Shown: positions 26,201-33,083 of the stretch, piece by piece
Numbering within the stretch: the first letter of the stretch is position 1
Layout: each line of letters begins with the position of its first letter
Assembly: GCF_963676685.1 (NCBI RefSeq)
Contig: NC_092344.1
Span: forward strand, 92,472,749-92,536,748
Length of the DNA stretch: 64,000 bases
Origin: Mytilus edulis
Taxonomy: Eukaryota; Mollusca; Bivalvia; Mytilida; Mytilidae
Direction: 5' to 3'
Notes under the pieces: model-generated
What the model was told of the DNA's origin: nothing
Seen by the model: the letters and a program-made list of their open reading frames with translations, nothing else
Database searches by the model: none
Position numbers and translations under genes: made by a program

Positions 26201-27691
26201 GGAAATGGAACTATGGGTTGCCTGAAAGAATCCGAAAATAAATTATTGACTCTATACATAATATTTGAAAATATTTTCTGAATAAATCGCCATCTGGTGG
26301 TCAAATGGATAAAAGTATAAATAGCAAATAAAACACGAAAATGTTATGGTAATACATGATAATTCGAACTGTACAGTGACAATTCATGCTAAGGAATTCT
26401 CGACTTTACAACACAACTTGGTTATATCGAAAATCGAAATTTCAATGTCGTAGGAAACAATAAGAAAAACACAAAATATATATCGAATAAAAAAATGTTA
26501 CTTTGCTATTCCAGTCTTGTCAAAGATCAAAGAGAAGTTTACATGAAGAAGTTTTAATCTAAGAATATAAAATTTCAATATGAATATATTGATATCTATT
26601 AAAATATGTCTTTTTAATTATGTCAGTGCTGAAACATGATTTATATGTTTCTGGTGACTAGTTGTGTCATTTGCTATCGCACCAGTAAACATTACTTTAA
26701 TACGTTCCCATTTCCATCCGTTTCAAACAATAATGGTTTCCAATTGAATTCGCATTCTGCACAAGCATCAATATACGAAGTTAGTTTATCAAAAGTCAGT
26801 TACAGTATACTCAAGTCCAGTTATTTTGGACAAACCAAACAAACATAGAAGTAAAAATAACCGCACTGTTATTAACACCAAAAAAAAAAAGATAATAGGT
26901 ATAAAGTAATATTACCAATAAACCTTGACAGTCTTTATGTCAATACTATCTGTAATATTCCATGTACAGATAACTCTCTCCCAGTTGTACACAACGCAGG
27001 AAAAATCTTTAACGTAGCTCACATTATTATCTGAAATAAAATTAAAAGAATAAAAACGAATGTAAATAAAAGCTGCAATATGTAACAAAACCTGTTGAAC
27101 TGGTTGACTGTCGTGAGCAAATCTTCAAGGTGGATATTATTATCATGGTGTATTTTTTGGTTTTCAAAATTGTGGTATTGTCCTAAATTCAAATATCACA
27201 CGGCGAAGCTGAAGAAGAAAACCGGTCTTGGCTATGTTGTTGAAACCTAAAAGGTGCTACAAACGTTGATGTTTATATTATTATTATCATTATTATTACT
27301 TTCTTACTCATATATGTTACAATTGTCATCAGGAATATCTATATGTGTGTTTTGACCATTTTTTCATTTGGTACAAAAATAAACATTTTGATATAATGTA
27401 GAATAGTTATCAAATGTACCAGGATTATAATTTAGTACGCCAGACGCGCGTTTCGTCTACATAAGACTCATCAGTGACGCTCATATCAAAATATTTATAA
27501 AGCCAAACAATTACAAAGTTGAAGAGCATTGAGGATTCAAAATTCCAAAAAGTTCTGCCAAATACGGCTAAGGAAATCTATGCCTGAAATAAGAAAATCT
27601 ATACCTTGAATGTGCGTGAAAACCAATCCTAATGCTCCAAGTACAACAGCTGAATGATACCATGACCACTGTATCATAGTATTTCCAGTTA
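8058..27691 (-). CDS. Class I cytokine receptor, gp130/Domeless-like, 14 exons, complete coding region
   Basis: Membrane receptor for a helical cytokine, expected to signal through JAK/STAT. Fourteen exons with AG/GT borders join in frame to 1920 bp (639 residues). A hydrophobic signal peptide (exon 1) is followed by D1 with four Cys (FSCVVY, ICTW, YYCP, SCEW; exons 2-3) and D2 (exons 4-5) ending in a WSXWS-like GRWSKKV. Three further FNIII-like domains follow (exons 6-7, 8-9, 10-11), then one membrane helix (exon 12), a basic juxtamembrane stretch with prolines resembling box 1 (exon 13), and a Ser-rich tail ending at 8058 (exon 14). Each ectodomain is coded by two exons, and all domain-border introns are phase 1, as in vertebrate gp130-family genes. 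Unlike gp130 there is no N-terminal Ig domain, so the layout matches insect Domeless. The cytoplasmic part is only about 95 residues, with no clear STAT-docking YxxQ. An acceptor at 27692 implies at least one upstream non-coding exon. Confidence 0.9.
8893..8956 (-). CDS. Receptor exon 13: basic juxtamembrane and box-1-like stretch
   Basis: 64-bp exon encoding RKVRRTIKTIKRPFIIETP. The basic stop-transfer residues follow the helix, and the two prolines resemble a JAK-binding box 1. The phase joins exactly with exons 12 and 14, while neighbouring frames give stops. Confidence 0.82.
10159..10237 (-). CDS. Receptor exon 12: transmembrane helix
   Basis: About 25 residues, nearly all hydrophobic (VLVPALLSVGAVFCFLAIFG), ending in CCMIV before basic residues supplied by exon 13. 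This is a single-pass, type I membrane segment. Confidence 0.9.
10795..10885 (+). repeat. Decayed hammerhead-repeat fragment
   Basis: Shows GAGAGTCACAGG ... TTTTTGACGAAACGCGCAT ... CTGGTAT ... TTGAT, the same order as the intact hammerhead repeats, but the CUGANGA core is lost. Confidence 0.6.
10948..13284. mobile_element. 2.3 kb element with about 115-bp terminal inverted repeats
   Basis: The arms 10948-11063 and 13169-13284 are inverted copies of each other, with roughly nine in ten matching positions by eye. Each arm carries an internal near-palindrome (ACTTGTATGATG ... CATCATACAAGT) and several TACTTGTACAA repeats. It lies in the intron between receptor exons 11 and 12. Internal ORFs (61 and 62 codons) show no transposase. 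A target-site duplication was not clear. Probably a non-autonomous DNA transposon or foldback element. Confidence 0.75.
13366..13515 (-). CDS. Receptor exon 11: second half of D5
   Basis: Encodes the membrane-proximal half of the last ectodomain, with Cys in NVCVRVF and EECIQI. The donor is read as AAAA|GTAAAT, leaving one base that pairs with GG of exon 12. Confidence 0.84.
13975..14118 (+). repeat. Hammerhead repeat, truncated copy in receptor intron 10
   Basis: Carries the conserved 3' part of the hammerhead-bearing repeat, from CAACTTTGTATTTATTTGGC through the ribozyme to CTGGTAC ... TTGATAACTA. Its orientation is antisense to the receptor gene. Confidence 0.85.
14039..14086 (+). ncRNA. 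Type I hammerhead ribozyme, core intact
   Basis: CUGAUGA (14047-14053), stem II GUCU/AGAC with a 5-nt loop (14054-14066), GAAA (14067-14070), then a minimal stem III where A70 pairs with U77 around CGCGCG, and the cleavage position after C at 14078 (UC). Stem I forms between GCGUCA (14041-14046) and UGGCGU (14079-14084), with G-U pairs. Every universally conserved hammerhead core base is present. The minimal stem III is as described for hammerheads in Penelope-like elements and animal retrozymes. Confidence 0.85.
14283..14937. mobile_element. TTAA-flanked inverted-repeat element, copy 1
   Basis: Nearly identical to 15705-16342. The ends are GTGTGCTATAAACAGTTT and its inverted partner AAACTGTTGATTGCACCC. 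The right flank is TTAA (14938-14941); the left flank is TTTA, one change away. Internal hairpin around 14825-14865. No ORF. The TTAA target is typical of piggyBac-type elements, but the termini begin GGG rather than the usual CCC, so the superfamily is open. Confidence 0.75.
14942..15700. other. 759-bp spacer between two copies of the TTAA element
   Basis: AT-rich, non-coding sequence bracketed by direct copies of the element. Nothing recognised in it. It could be ordinary intron, or the inside of a larger composite unit with the two copies as ends. Confidence 0.5.
15705..16342. mobile_element. TTAA-flanked inverted-repeat element, copy 2
   Basis: Left flank TTAA at 15701-15704, start GGGTGCTATAAACAGTTT, end GATTGCACCC, then TTAT. 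Only scattered differences from copy 1, including a short deletion in a T/G-rich stretch near 16100. The two are direct repeats 759 bp apart in a receptor intron. Confidence 0.8.
16663..16809 (-). CDS. Receptor exon 10: first half of D5
   Basis: Encodes LQLKVTLYPK, VLVKWRLPKC and FYNIQFCEGKGC, FNIII strands with two extra Cys. Both ends are phase 1 (GAA and GAT codons rebuilt across the introns). Confidence 0.86.
17480..17600 (+). repeat. Hammerhead repeat with damaged ribozyme core
   Basis: Has GAGCGTCACTGATAAG, TTTTGACGAAACACGCG and TCTGGCGTA in the right order, but the core reads CUGAUAA and stem II no longer pairs. Confidence 0.75.
17640..18170 (+). repeat. Composite of mussel repeat tail and hammerhead-repeat remnant
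   Basis: 17640-17930 matches the dispersed family with CACAAAACCA ... AAGTCAGGAA ... TAGTTCGTTTCT. 17935-18080 is a strongly decayed hammerhead repeat (GGCGTCACTAGTAG ... GGACAAAATGC ... TCTGGCGTA). The ORFs here (111 codons plus, 84 codons minus) are incidental to the repeats. Confidence 0.6.
18175..18640 (+). repeat. Dispersed mussel repeat with CAGCGGTATACTACTG tail
   Basis: Runs from GGTTTGGCATACCACAAAAC through GACGTGTCACGGTACTTG and GATGCTTGGTCCG to AGCGGTATACTACTGG. It shares the tail with the copies at 6113 and 6948. The order of blocks is the same as in other mussel copies I know of. Confidence 0.65.
18800..18905 (+). repeat. Short further copy of the same tail
   Basis: CTCAGTTTTAGTTTGTAACC ... 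ATTTATGACTTTC ... AGCGATATACTACTGTTG, truncated at the left. Confidence 0.65.
19470..19638 (-). CDS. Receptor exon 9: second half of D4
   Basis: Encodes YLFGVSYTS and SSGFKWSDCFIDV, which resembles the F-G strand region of receptor FNIII domains. The phase 1 end marks the domain border. Confidence 0.87.
19700..19875 (+). repeat. Second-type hammerhead repeat fragment
   Basis: Holds the second hammerhead variant (19806-19850) followed by CTGGTACCGTTAATG. It differs from the GAGCGTCA type in both stem I and stem III sequences. Confidence 0.7.
19806..19850 (+). ncRNA. Hammerhead ribozyme variant, core slightly damaged
   Basis: GAGCATCA, then CUGAAGA (N7 = A, allowed), a stem II with GACA/UGUC that overlaps the core because about two bases are missing, GAAA, UGCGCA forming stem III, and a UC cleavage dinucleotide followed by UGGUAC. 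The stem I and III bases differ from the main type in a compensating way. Probably inactive in this copy. Confidence 0.65.
20298..20396. repeat. 99-bp exact direct repeat, unit 1
   Basis: Identical over 99 bases to 20922-21020. Lies in the intron between receptor exons 8 and 9. No function recognised. Confidence 0.9.
20922..21020. repeat. 99-bp exact direct repeat, unit 2
   Basis: Same 99 bases as 20298-20396, about 0.6 kb away. The flanks differ, so this looks like two copies of a dispersed repeat, or a recent duplication of a short block. Confidence 0.9.
21470..21609 (-). CDS. Receptor exon 8: first half of D4
   Basis: Encodes IKLYWK and SYTLFWCEQ, the B and C strands of an FNIII domain. 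The donor is the weak GTTTAT; reading frame and homology still support it. Confidence 0.85.
21990..22167 (+). repeat. CAGCGATATTCTACTG tail copy next to receptor exon 7
   Basis: A plus-strand copy of the dispersed tail. It ends within a few bases of the exon 7 donor, so the repeat abuts the splice site. Confidence 0.7.
22168..22375 (-). CDS. Receptor exon 7: second half of D3
   Basis: 208-bp exon with FNIII strands (IQYGVYFMS, VKYQAFLYSYNEIGNS) and a phase 1 end. Acceptor TTACAG, donor GTAAAT. Confidence 0.88.
22741..22826 (-). CDS. Receptor exon 6: first half of D3
   Basis: Short 86-bp exon encoding ESPPSTH followed by VTIFWK, the A and B strands of an FNIII domain. Phase 1 start, phase 0 end. 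Confidence 0.88.
23158..23311 (-). CDS. Receptor exon 5: second half of D2 with a WSXWS-like motif
   Basis: Contains LKPYTRYEIQVTC, the F-strand of a cytokine-receptor FNIII domain, followed by GRWSKKV at the WSXWS position. The motif is degenerate: the second W-S pair is missing. Confidence 0.9.
24264..24403 (-). CDS. Receptor exon 4: first half of D2
   Basis: Begins with the proline-rich interdomain motif YPDPVNRL, then the FNIII strands LLEWKHSD and KVIYKPE. The end is phase 0. Confidence 0.9.
24590..24716 (+). repeat. Left part of a dispersed repeat split by a Naiad insertion
   Basis: AACATTGCCATATAAGCGG ... CTTGCACCAGATCA ... AGTCCGTTCCTGT. Its expected continuation reappears at 25565, after the Naiad fragment. 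Confidence 0.65.
24717..25564 (-). mobile_element. 5'-truncated second-family Naiad PLE: C-terminus plus 3' tail
   Basis: On the minus strand from 25564, about 62 codons read HPHFYGNVVNRARKF ... LLNKLILKGYLFNTVV ... VFIGINI and stop at 25376-25374. This parallels the C-terminus of the element at 1188 (IFYGNILYKAHKC ... LNRLIKKGYNYDTVV). The 3' tail follows and ends with GTCTCATTGGCAATC and an A/T-rich end at 24717. It inserted into a dispersed repeat within the receptor intron between exons 3 and 4. No convincing SECIS was found in this family's tail. Confidence 0.8.
25565..25855 (+). repeat. Right part of the split repeat and a second tail copy
   Basis: Two adjacent ends of the dispersed tail (near 25722 and 25850) containing GAACAACGGTA and TTTATTT. 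Contains two short incidental ORFs. Confidence 0.6.
26049..26221 (-). CDS. Receptor exon 3: second half of D1
   Basis: Supplies the second Cys pair (YYCPELTNNTSCEW) and beta strands (ISVTINN). Acceptor CTTTCAG, donor GTAAGG, phase 1 at the domain border. Confidence 0.9.
26916..27030 (-). CDS. Receptor exon 2: first half of D1
   Basis: Contains the paired-Cys signature of cytokine receptor D1 (FSCVVYNWERVICTW). The end is phase 2 (TG|G), which joins exon 3 directly to give ...VYW-QPI. Confidence 0.9.
27405..27604 (-). repeat. Hammerhead repeat in receptor intron 1, sense orientation
   Basis: The repeat runs, on the minus strand, from the GGCATAGATT ... TTTGGCAGAACTT region to CTGGTACATTTGATAACTA. 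It lies wholly in intron 1, in the same orientation as the receptor transcript. Confidence 0.8.
27435..27482 (-). ncRNA. Type I hammerhead ribozyme, core intact, in receptor intron 1
   Basis: Minus strand: GCGUCA, CUGAUGA, GUCU-UAUGU-AGAC, GAAA, CGCGCG, UC, UGGCGU. All core bases and both stem I strands are intact. It would be transcribed as part of the receptor pre-mRNA, roughly 120 nt after the exon 1 donor. Confidence 0.85.
27605..27691 (-). CDS. Receptor exon 1: start codon and signal peptide
   Basis: ATG at 27677-27675, preceded by an in-exon leader and a TTCTTGCAG acceptor. It encodes 24 residues, with a hydrophobic VVLGALGLVF core typical of a signal peptide. The donor is GTATAG and the border is phase 1, joining exon 2 to make an Asp codon. 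Confidence 0.85.
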
Positions 27692-28817
27692 CTGCAAGAA
27701 TAAGATTTAATGTTAAGTAAAAGCTCTAAAAATGCCGCAAAATTGATTGTTTGGTATTAAACGCCACTTCCAACACACTAGTGTGCTATTTCGTGGCGGT
27801 CAGTTTTAATTAGTAAGGAAAGCTGGGGTTCCAGAAAAAAAAGACCTTCAGTAGGAAAACTAATAAGTCTAGTCAATTACAATTAGAGTCAAGCTTCGTG
27901 CGGGATTCGGACTCACAGCCTCAATACAGTATTTCGACTACTTACACTTAGTAACGTCAATTACATAGTTACGCCATAACTCTTGATTTTAAACAACAAA
28001 GTAACGTTTAGTTGTCATACAGACAACATTAAATATGTGTGCCCTTTCAAAAGAAATTCAAGGCATGATAATTTGTTTAAGTGATTGGGTTTTTAAAAAA
28101 TACGTTTAAAGAATGATTGCAAAATGAGTGCAATGTTTATGATTTTGTCATTCGTTTGATTTGTTTTGTTATGTGGTTTTTATCTGCCAAATGGTTAATA
28201 GAGAATTGGTAAAATAATGGCATAAATATTCAAAACGTTCAAATATGGCTACTATTTTTTGTAAAATGACTTTGTAATACCATCCCCTAATTTCCACAGA
28301 GAATTGTCAAACCAATTTAACAATTAGTCAACCAAACATGTAACAATCTAATTATGCTAGGTAAACACTATAAATTTATTGAAAATGAAAGTTGATCTTG
28401 TTATTTAGTTCCATTAACAAAAAGAAAAAAAAACTGTTTGTAAAATAAAAAAATGCACGATTTCGTTTCTTTATTTATGTAAAATTTTCTTAACCGTGTT
28501 TCTCTTTATTTTTCTTCACAAAAATCGTTATGATAGTTTCAATTCCTAATTAGAATTGTCTATCGATTATTAACAGAAATCTCGTTATTAACTGCGGTGG
28601 AAAATAATGAATGCAATCTTTTTAATGTTTGTTTCGTTCATTTAAACTATATTTCATTTTTGTCTATGACTCTTGATGCTGTGCTTTTTTTCAGGGAAAT
28701 CTTCATGATCTGCTTTATAATTATAAAATAAAATACTAAGATTAACAAGATAAACAGTTACACCACGATATCATGATGCACCAACATATAAAAAAAAATA
28801 TGACATTAGTGTTAAAA

Positions 28818-28949
28818 AAGCTTGATCTGAAGATCTACTGGAAGCTTTTCTTCTAGCCCATTTGAAAAGAGCAAGGCGTTATTTTCTTGTGTTTAGTGCA
28901 CCAAACACACAGAAAATAACGTCTTCCAGTAAATCTTTCCATAAAGCTT
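28818..28949. repeat. Foldback palindrome of about 130 bp
   Basis: The outer arms AAGCTTGATC ... AGATCTACTGGAAG and CTTCCAGTAAATCT ... AAGCTT pair. The inner arms GGCGTTATTTTCTTGTGTTT and AAACACACAGAAAATAACG pair around GTGCACC. Probably the remains of a small inverted-repeat element. Confidence 0.75.
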
Positions 28950-29178
28950 AGTATAGTTACATGGTAATGTCTACAAGAGGTTTACTTAAATTTAAATACA
29001 GAGCAAGAGTTTTAAAAATAAAAGTAAAAATAATTGGTCAAGCTAAAAAATATAAACAGCTTAACTTAACTATAAGTAAGATATGTTGGTTTTTTTATCC
29101 AAAATATTGTATTCATAATCTAACCTGTTATTTGATGTTTATAATTCATTTCTATCAATTTTTTAAAATTGTAAACAA

Positions 29179-30363
29179 ATGTTCTTGATTTCCTTTGGAA
29201 TTTCAACCAAAGATGAAGAACTGGATCAGCCATCACTGTATTGGATACCTAAACTACATAAGTGTCCTTACAAACAACGGTATATTGCTGGGTCTTCCAA
29301 GTGCTCCACGAAACCTCTTTCTAAATTATTAACATCTAATTTATCAGCAATCAAAGACGGGCTTCAAAGTTATTGTGAAACTGCCTATTCTAGAGGGGGC
29401 GTGAATCAGATGTGGATACTTAAAAATTCCAAAGATCTTTTAGAGTACATACAATCTAACTCTCTTTCATCTTGTAACAGTATTAAAACATTTGACTTTT
29501 CTACTCTGTACACTAGTATTCCACATTCCAAACTAAAAGACAAATTGAAAGAGTTGGTATTGCTTTGCTTCGTAAAAAAGAATGGCCAACGTAGATACAA
29601 GTATCTTGTCTTAGGGAGGGATAAATCCTACTTTGTAAAGGATCACTCTGATTCGAACAAAAAATTCTCTGAAACTGATATTATCAAGATGTTTGATTTC
29701 TTGATTGACAACATATTTGTTACGTTCGGAGGACGTGTTTTTCAACAGACTGTCGGCATTCCAATGGGAACAAACTGTGCCCCTCTACTTGCCGACTTGT
29801 TTCTTTATTATTATGAGGCTGACTTCATGCAGGAACTTCTTAGGAAGAAAGATAAGAAGTTAGCACTATCCTTTAACTCTACGTTTCGCTATATAGATGA
29901 TGTTCTTTCACTAAATAATTCAAAATTTGGTGACTATGTGGAACGCATCTATCCAATCGAGCTAGAGATAAAGGATACTACAGATACAGTTAAGTCGGCC
30001 TCATATCTTGACTTACATCTAGAAATTGACAATGAGGGTCGGTTGAAAACAAAACTTTACGACAAAAGAGATGATTTCAGCTTTCCAATTGTGAACTTTC
30101 CATTTCTAAGTAGCAACATTCCAGCAGCACCTGCATACGGGGTATATATCTCCCAATTGATACGATATTCCCGTGCTTGCATTTCCTATCTTGATTTTCT
30201 TGATAGAGGGTTGCTGCTCACAAGGAAGCTATTAAACCAAGAGTTCCAAATGGTGAAGTTGAAATCATCCCTTCGTAAATTTTACGGACGACATCACGAG
30301 TTGGTTGACCGTTATGGCATTACCGTATCACAAATGATATCGGATATGTTCCTTACGTCGTAA
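29179..30363 (+). CDS. Reverse transcriptase of a Penelope-like (Naiad-type) element
   Basis: RNA-directed DNA polymerase of a PLE. Motifs in order: SLYWIPKLHKCPYKQRYIAG (residues about 20-40), IKTFDFSTLYTSIP motif A (about 98-112), a long segment rich in Lys and Asp, GIPMGTNCAPLLADLFLYYY motif B (about 193-212), FRYIDDVLSLNN motif C (about 237-248), ASYLDLHLEI, then KLYDKRDDFSFPIVNFPF. The ORF is open over 394 codons, so this copy is young or conserved. The N-terminal endonuclease expected for Naiads is missing; the annotated Met is an internal residue exposed by truncation. Compared with the element at 1188 it is another subfamily with the same C-terminal layout. No in-frame UGA is present. 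Confidence 0.88.
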   Translation: MFLISFGISTKDEELDQPSLYWIPKLHKCPYKQRYIAGSSKCSTKPLSKLLTSNLSAIKDGLQSYCETAYSRGGVNQMWILKNSKDLLEYIQSNSLSSCNSIKTFDFSTLYTSIPHSKLKDKLKELVLLCFVKKNGQRRYKYLVLGRDKSYFVKDHSDSNKKFSETDIIKMFDFLIDNIFVTFGGRVFQQTVGIPMGTNCAPLLADLFLYYYEADFMQELLRKKDKKLALSFNSTFRYIDDVLSLNNSKFGDYVERIYPIELEIKDTTDTVKSASYLDLHLEIDNEGRLKTKLYDKRDDFSFPIVNFPFLSSNIPAAPAYGVYISQLIRYSRACISYLDFLDRGLLLTRKLLNQEFQMVKLKSSLRKFYGRHHELVDRYGITVSQMISDMFLTS

Positions 30364-30672
30364 CTACAATCCCCTTCCCTTTCCTGAATGTGACCTACCG
30401 AATTAGACTATTTACCGGATTTGTTATCACATAAGCAACACGACGGGTGCCGCATGTGGAGCAGGATCTGCTTACCCTTCCGGAGCACCTGAGATCACCC
30501 CTAGTTTTTGGTGGGGTTCGTGTTGTTTATTCTTTAGTTTTCTATGTTGTGTCATGTGTACTATTGTTTTTCTGTTTTTCTGTTTGTCTTTTTCATTTTT
30601 AGCCAAGGCGTTGTCAGTTTGTTTTAGATTTATGAGTTTGACTGTCCCTTTGGTATCTTTCGTCCCTCTTTT
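30364..30672 (+). repeat. 3' UTR and tail of the PLE
   Basis: Begins after the stop at 30363 and includes CATGTGGAGCAGGATCTGC, CTAGTTTTTGGTGGGGTTCG and TTTGGTATCTTTCGTCCCTC. No SECIS was recognised. Confidence 0.8.
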
Positions 30673-30819
30673 TGTTCAATATTTAACTTCCACAGTTTTC
30701 TTTTTGTTTGAACAATGTGCGTCAACCAAATCTGCAATGGCGTAATGTCTGTACTTTGTTTAAACCAAAGCTGTGTTGAGTCTTCAATTGGAAGATCAAA
30801 TAGTTTTTATGTTTCTTTA

Positions 30820-30985
30820 TATGATGGAGTTTGTTTTTGTTGCACTTCAGTGATCCTGTTGTTCCGGTGTTTTCCTCTTATAGTTGATGTGATTCCTTCG
30901 GTTCAAGTTTGTAACACTGATTTGTTTTCTATGAATCGATTTGTGACCTTTAAACAGGTTATACTACTGTTGATTTTAGTTTTGT
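30820..30985 (+). repeat. Diverged copy of the dispersed mussel tail
   Basis: GTTGCACTTCAGTGATCC ... TTCCTTCGGTTCAAG ... TTTAAACAGGTTATACTACT, matching the 6113 family with several changes. Confidence 0.6.
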
Positions 30986-30999
30986 TGCCAATGTTAAAA

Positions 31000-31639
31000 A
31001 AAACCATGTGTTATCGTTTTGGGTTAAATTAGTTGACATATGCTTGACAATTTATCTAAGCTAGTATCTTCATTTATAGGAACTCTGCCACTGATCTGTT
31101 CATCTGAATTTTTTTTTTCTAAATCCTAAAACGCATTTAACATTTATCCCAAAAATATATAGGACATTGTTAACCATAACCTAATTTATGCTTGATGTTA
31201 GGTTATTTAATAATTTTCGTGTACAAATTAAATCATTCTGGTCGTCGATGTCCTTCGATGCAAAATTTGACACAAACATGTAAAACTTGCAACTTTGAAT
31301 CAAAATACATTTGACAGCAAAACGTAGAGCTGAATAGCATTTTGGTTTTATGGAAACGGGTAAAGTTATGAAGCAATGTTTCTAATATAGACAGATACAC
31401 TTTAATTCAATTTCCAATAGAATTTGACAATTTAAAGATTTGACCAAAAATTGAAACAAATACAGGTGATATTAGTCCAACCTCTTGAATAGAAGACCAA
31501 TTATTTTGACAGTACATGTATTCAAAAACAGTTTTTCTTTGTTTATAGATCTTGATGCTTGTTTCAGCTGTTAATTTGTACAGTTTATATAATTATTGTG
31601 TCCTCATACGAAATCAGTTGTATACCTTTTATCAAAATC
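31000..31639. other. Intergenic, nothing recognised
   Basis: AT-rich stretch between two repeats, without a long ORF or a recognisable repeat boundary. Confidence 0.5.
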
Positions 31640-32160
31640 GTGTTTGTGAGCCCTCAGCTCTCTCCTAACCTGGAACAGTTTTGTAACAACGCAACATAAA
31701 AACAAACTACAAACATAATCAATCGGAAAAGGCTTGAATTATCAGTTTGACATCCTGCACAAATAAAAGCAAATCACAAAAAGACATGAACTATGAACAC
31801 GGTACTTATTCTATAGATATAAGAGGATGTGGTATGAGTGCCAATGAGACAACTCCTATCTAAGTCACAAGTTTTTAAAGTAAACCATTAGAGGTCAAAG
31901 TACGGTCTTCCAACACGAAGCCTTGGCTCACAACGAACAGCAAGCTATAAAGAGCCCCCAAAATGACTAGTCTAAAACCATTCAAACTGGTAAACCAACG
32001 GTCTAATTTATATCGTCGTCGTCGTCGTCTTAAAAAGGAAAATTAACAATAGGGAATGAAAAATCAACTCTTTTGTCGTAAATTTTAGTATGGAGTTTCC
32101 CTATAGAATTTGAAATGTCTAAACCTAGAAAAGGACAACAACTGCTGTTTATGTTAGATT
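31640..32160 (-). mobile_element. Rearranged Naiad fragments: RT piece, GAC microsatellite, 3' tail
   Basis: On the minus strand, 32160-32034 encodes about 40 residues (CPFLGLDIS ... KLHTKIYDKRVDFSFPIVNF), homologous to the RT segment just after motif C of the element at 1188. A short run of GAC triplets (near 32014-32030) follows. The family tail down to about 31818 comes next, and a second tail-like piece sits at 31640-31800. The piece is internally deleted; Naiads are known to insert near microsatellites. Confidence 0.75.
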
Positions 32161-32252
32161 AAAGTACTAGTAAGTTCATTTGGGTTAATTTCGTTAGTTT
32201 ATTAAGAGAACTATAGACTATATTGCCTCTTTCTTATTTAAACTGTGTTTGC

Positions 32253-32343
32253 TACTCCCCAAGTGCGAAGTAGAATCTAGCTGCAACCATGGTGTTAAGA
32301 AAGAGCTATACAAATCTAGATTTTACTTCGCTTTGGGGGAGTA
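32253..32343. repeat. Hairpin with 28-bp arms
   Basis: TACTCCCCAAGTGCGAAGTA ... and its inverted partner ... TTCGCTTTGGGGGAGTA, with a loop of about 35 bp. It sits at the edge of a diverged minisatellite. Confidence 0.75.
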
Positions 32344-32523
32344 ATATAGACCCTATACTTCTTTTAGCTCTTGCTTTTAATTACCATGGTTGCAACACCT
32401 CTGGCTTAAGTAGTCCCTAGACTAGGTTGCTCTTTCTTTTAAACACAATGGTTGAAACTCCGATTGAGTAAAGTCACCTATAAATTATTCGGGCTCTTGA
32501 TTCTAAACACAATGAATGCAATT
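32344..32523. repeat. Left half of a diverged minisatellite (AACACAATGGTTGCAACT unit)
   Basis: Loose tandem units of about 70-80 bp containing AACACAATG(G/A)(T/A)TG(A/C)AA and GTAAAGT. The array continues at 33421-33620, so the sequence between was inserted. Confidence 0.65.
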
Positions 32524-32554
32524 AGTTATCATAGGTAACAGGCTTATAATTTGA

Positions 32555-32602
32555 TATGCCAGACGCGTGTTTCGTCTACATTAGACTCATCTTTGATACT
32601 CA
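32555..32602 (-). ncRNA. Hammerhead ribozyme, damaged core
   Basis: Stem II GUCU/AGAC, GAAA and UCUGGC are kept, but the core reads AAGAUGA in place of CUGAUGA, so cleavage is unlikely. Confidence 0.7.
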
Positions 32603-32882
32603 GATCAAAATAATTAGAAGCCAAACAAGTACAAAAATGAAAAGCATTGAGGATAAAAAATTCCAAAAAGTTGTGCCCAATACGGCTTAGGTAATCTTTG
32701 CCTGGGATACGAAAATTCTTAGTATTTCGAATAATTCATACGTTTGCAAACAGTGAATTTAAAAAAAACCTATGATCATATAATTGATATTCCTTCCATC
32801 ACCGAAGTGCTGGCTACTGGGCTGGTATTCCATTGACTCAGTGGTGAAAATACTTATCAAAGGTATCAGGCTTTTAATTCAA

Positions 32883-32929
32883 TATGCCAGACGCGCGTTT
32901 CGTCTACACAAGACTCATCAGTGACGCTC
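32883..32929 (-). ncRNA. Type I hammerhead ribozyme, core intact
   Basis: Minus strand: GCGUCA, CUGAUGA, GUCU-UGUGU-AGAC, GAAA, CGCGCG, UC, UGGCAU. One stem I pair is lost relative to the consensus UGGCGU; the core is complete. Confidence 0.8.
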
Positions 32930-33083
32930 AGATCAAAATATTTAGAAAGCCAAATCAGTAAAGTTGAAGAGTATTGAGGACCCAAATTCCAAAAAGTTGT
33001 GCCAAATATGGCTAAGGTAATCTATGCCTGGGATAAGAAAATCCTCAGTATTTTGAATATTTCATACTTTTGCAAACAGTTAA

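Larger units (their letters stand above)
29165..30672 (+). mobile_element. Penelope-like (Naiad-type) element, 5'-truncated, with intact RT ORF and 3' tail
   Basis: Includes the 394-codon RT ORF (29179-30363) and a 3' tail that ends with TTTGGTATCTTTCGTCCCTC at about 30672. A stop at 29164-29166 and AT-rich unrelated sequence mark the left break. The same tail, without coding part, is found at 33084-33306, which supports the right boundary. Confidence 0.85.

Noticed and set aside
25945..26304. 119-codon ORF as an independent gene
   Set aside because: Only 26049-26221 is exon; the rest runs into the introns on both sides of receptor exon 3.
26640..26760. Possible extra receptor exon between exons 2 and 3
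   Set aside because: It has AG/GT-like edges, but joining it after exon 2 gives a stop codon at the border. Exon 2 joins exon 3 directly in phase and completes a Trp codon.
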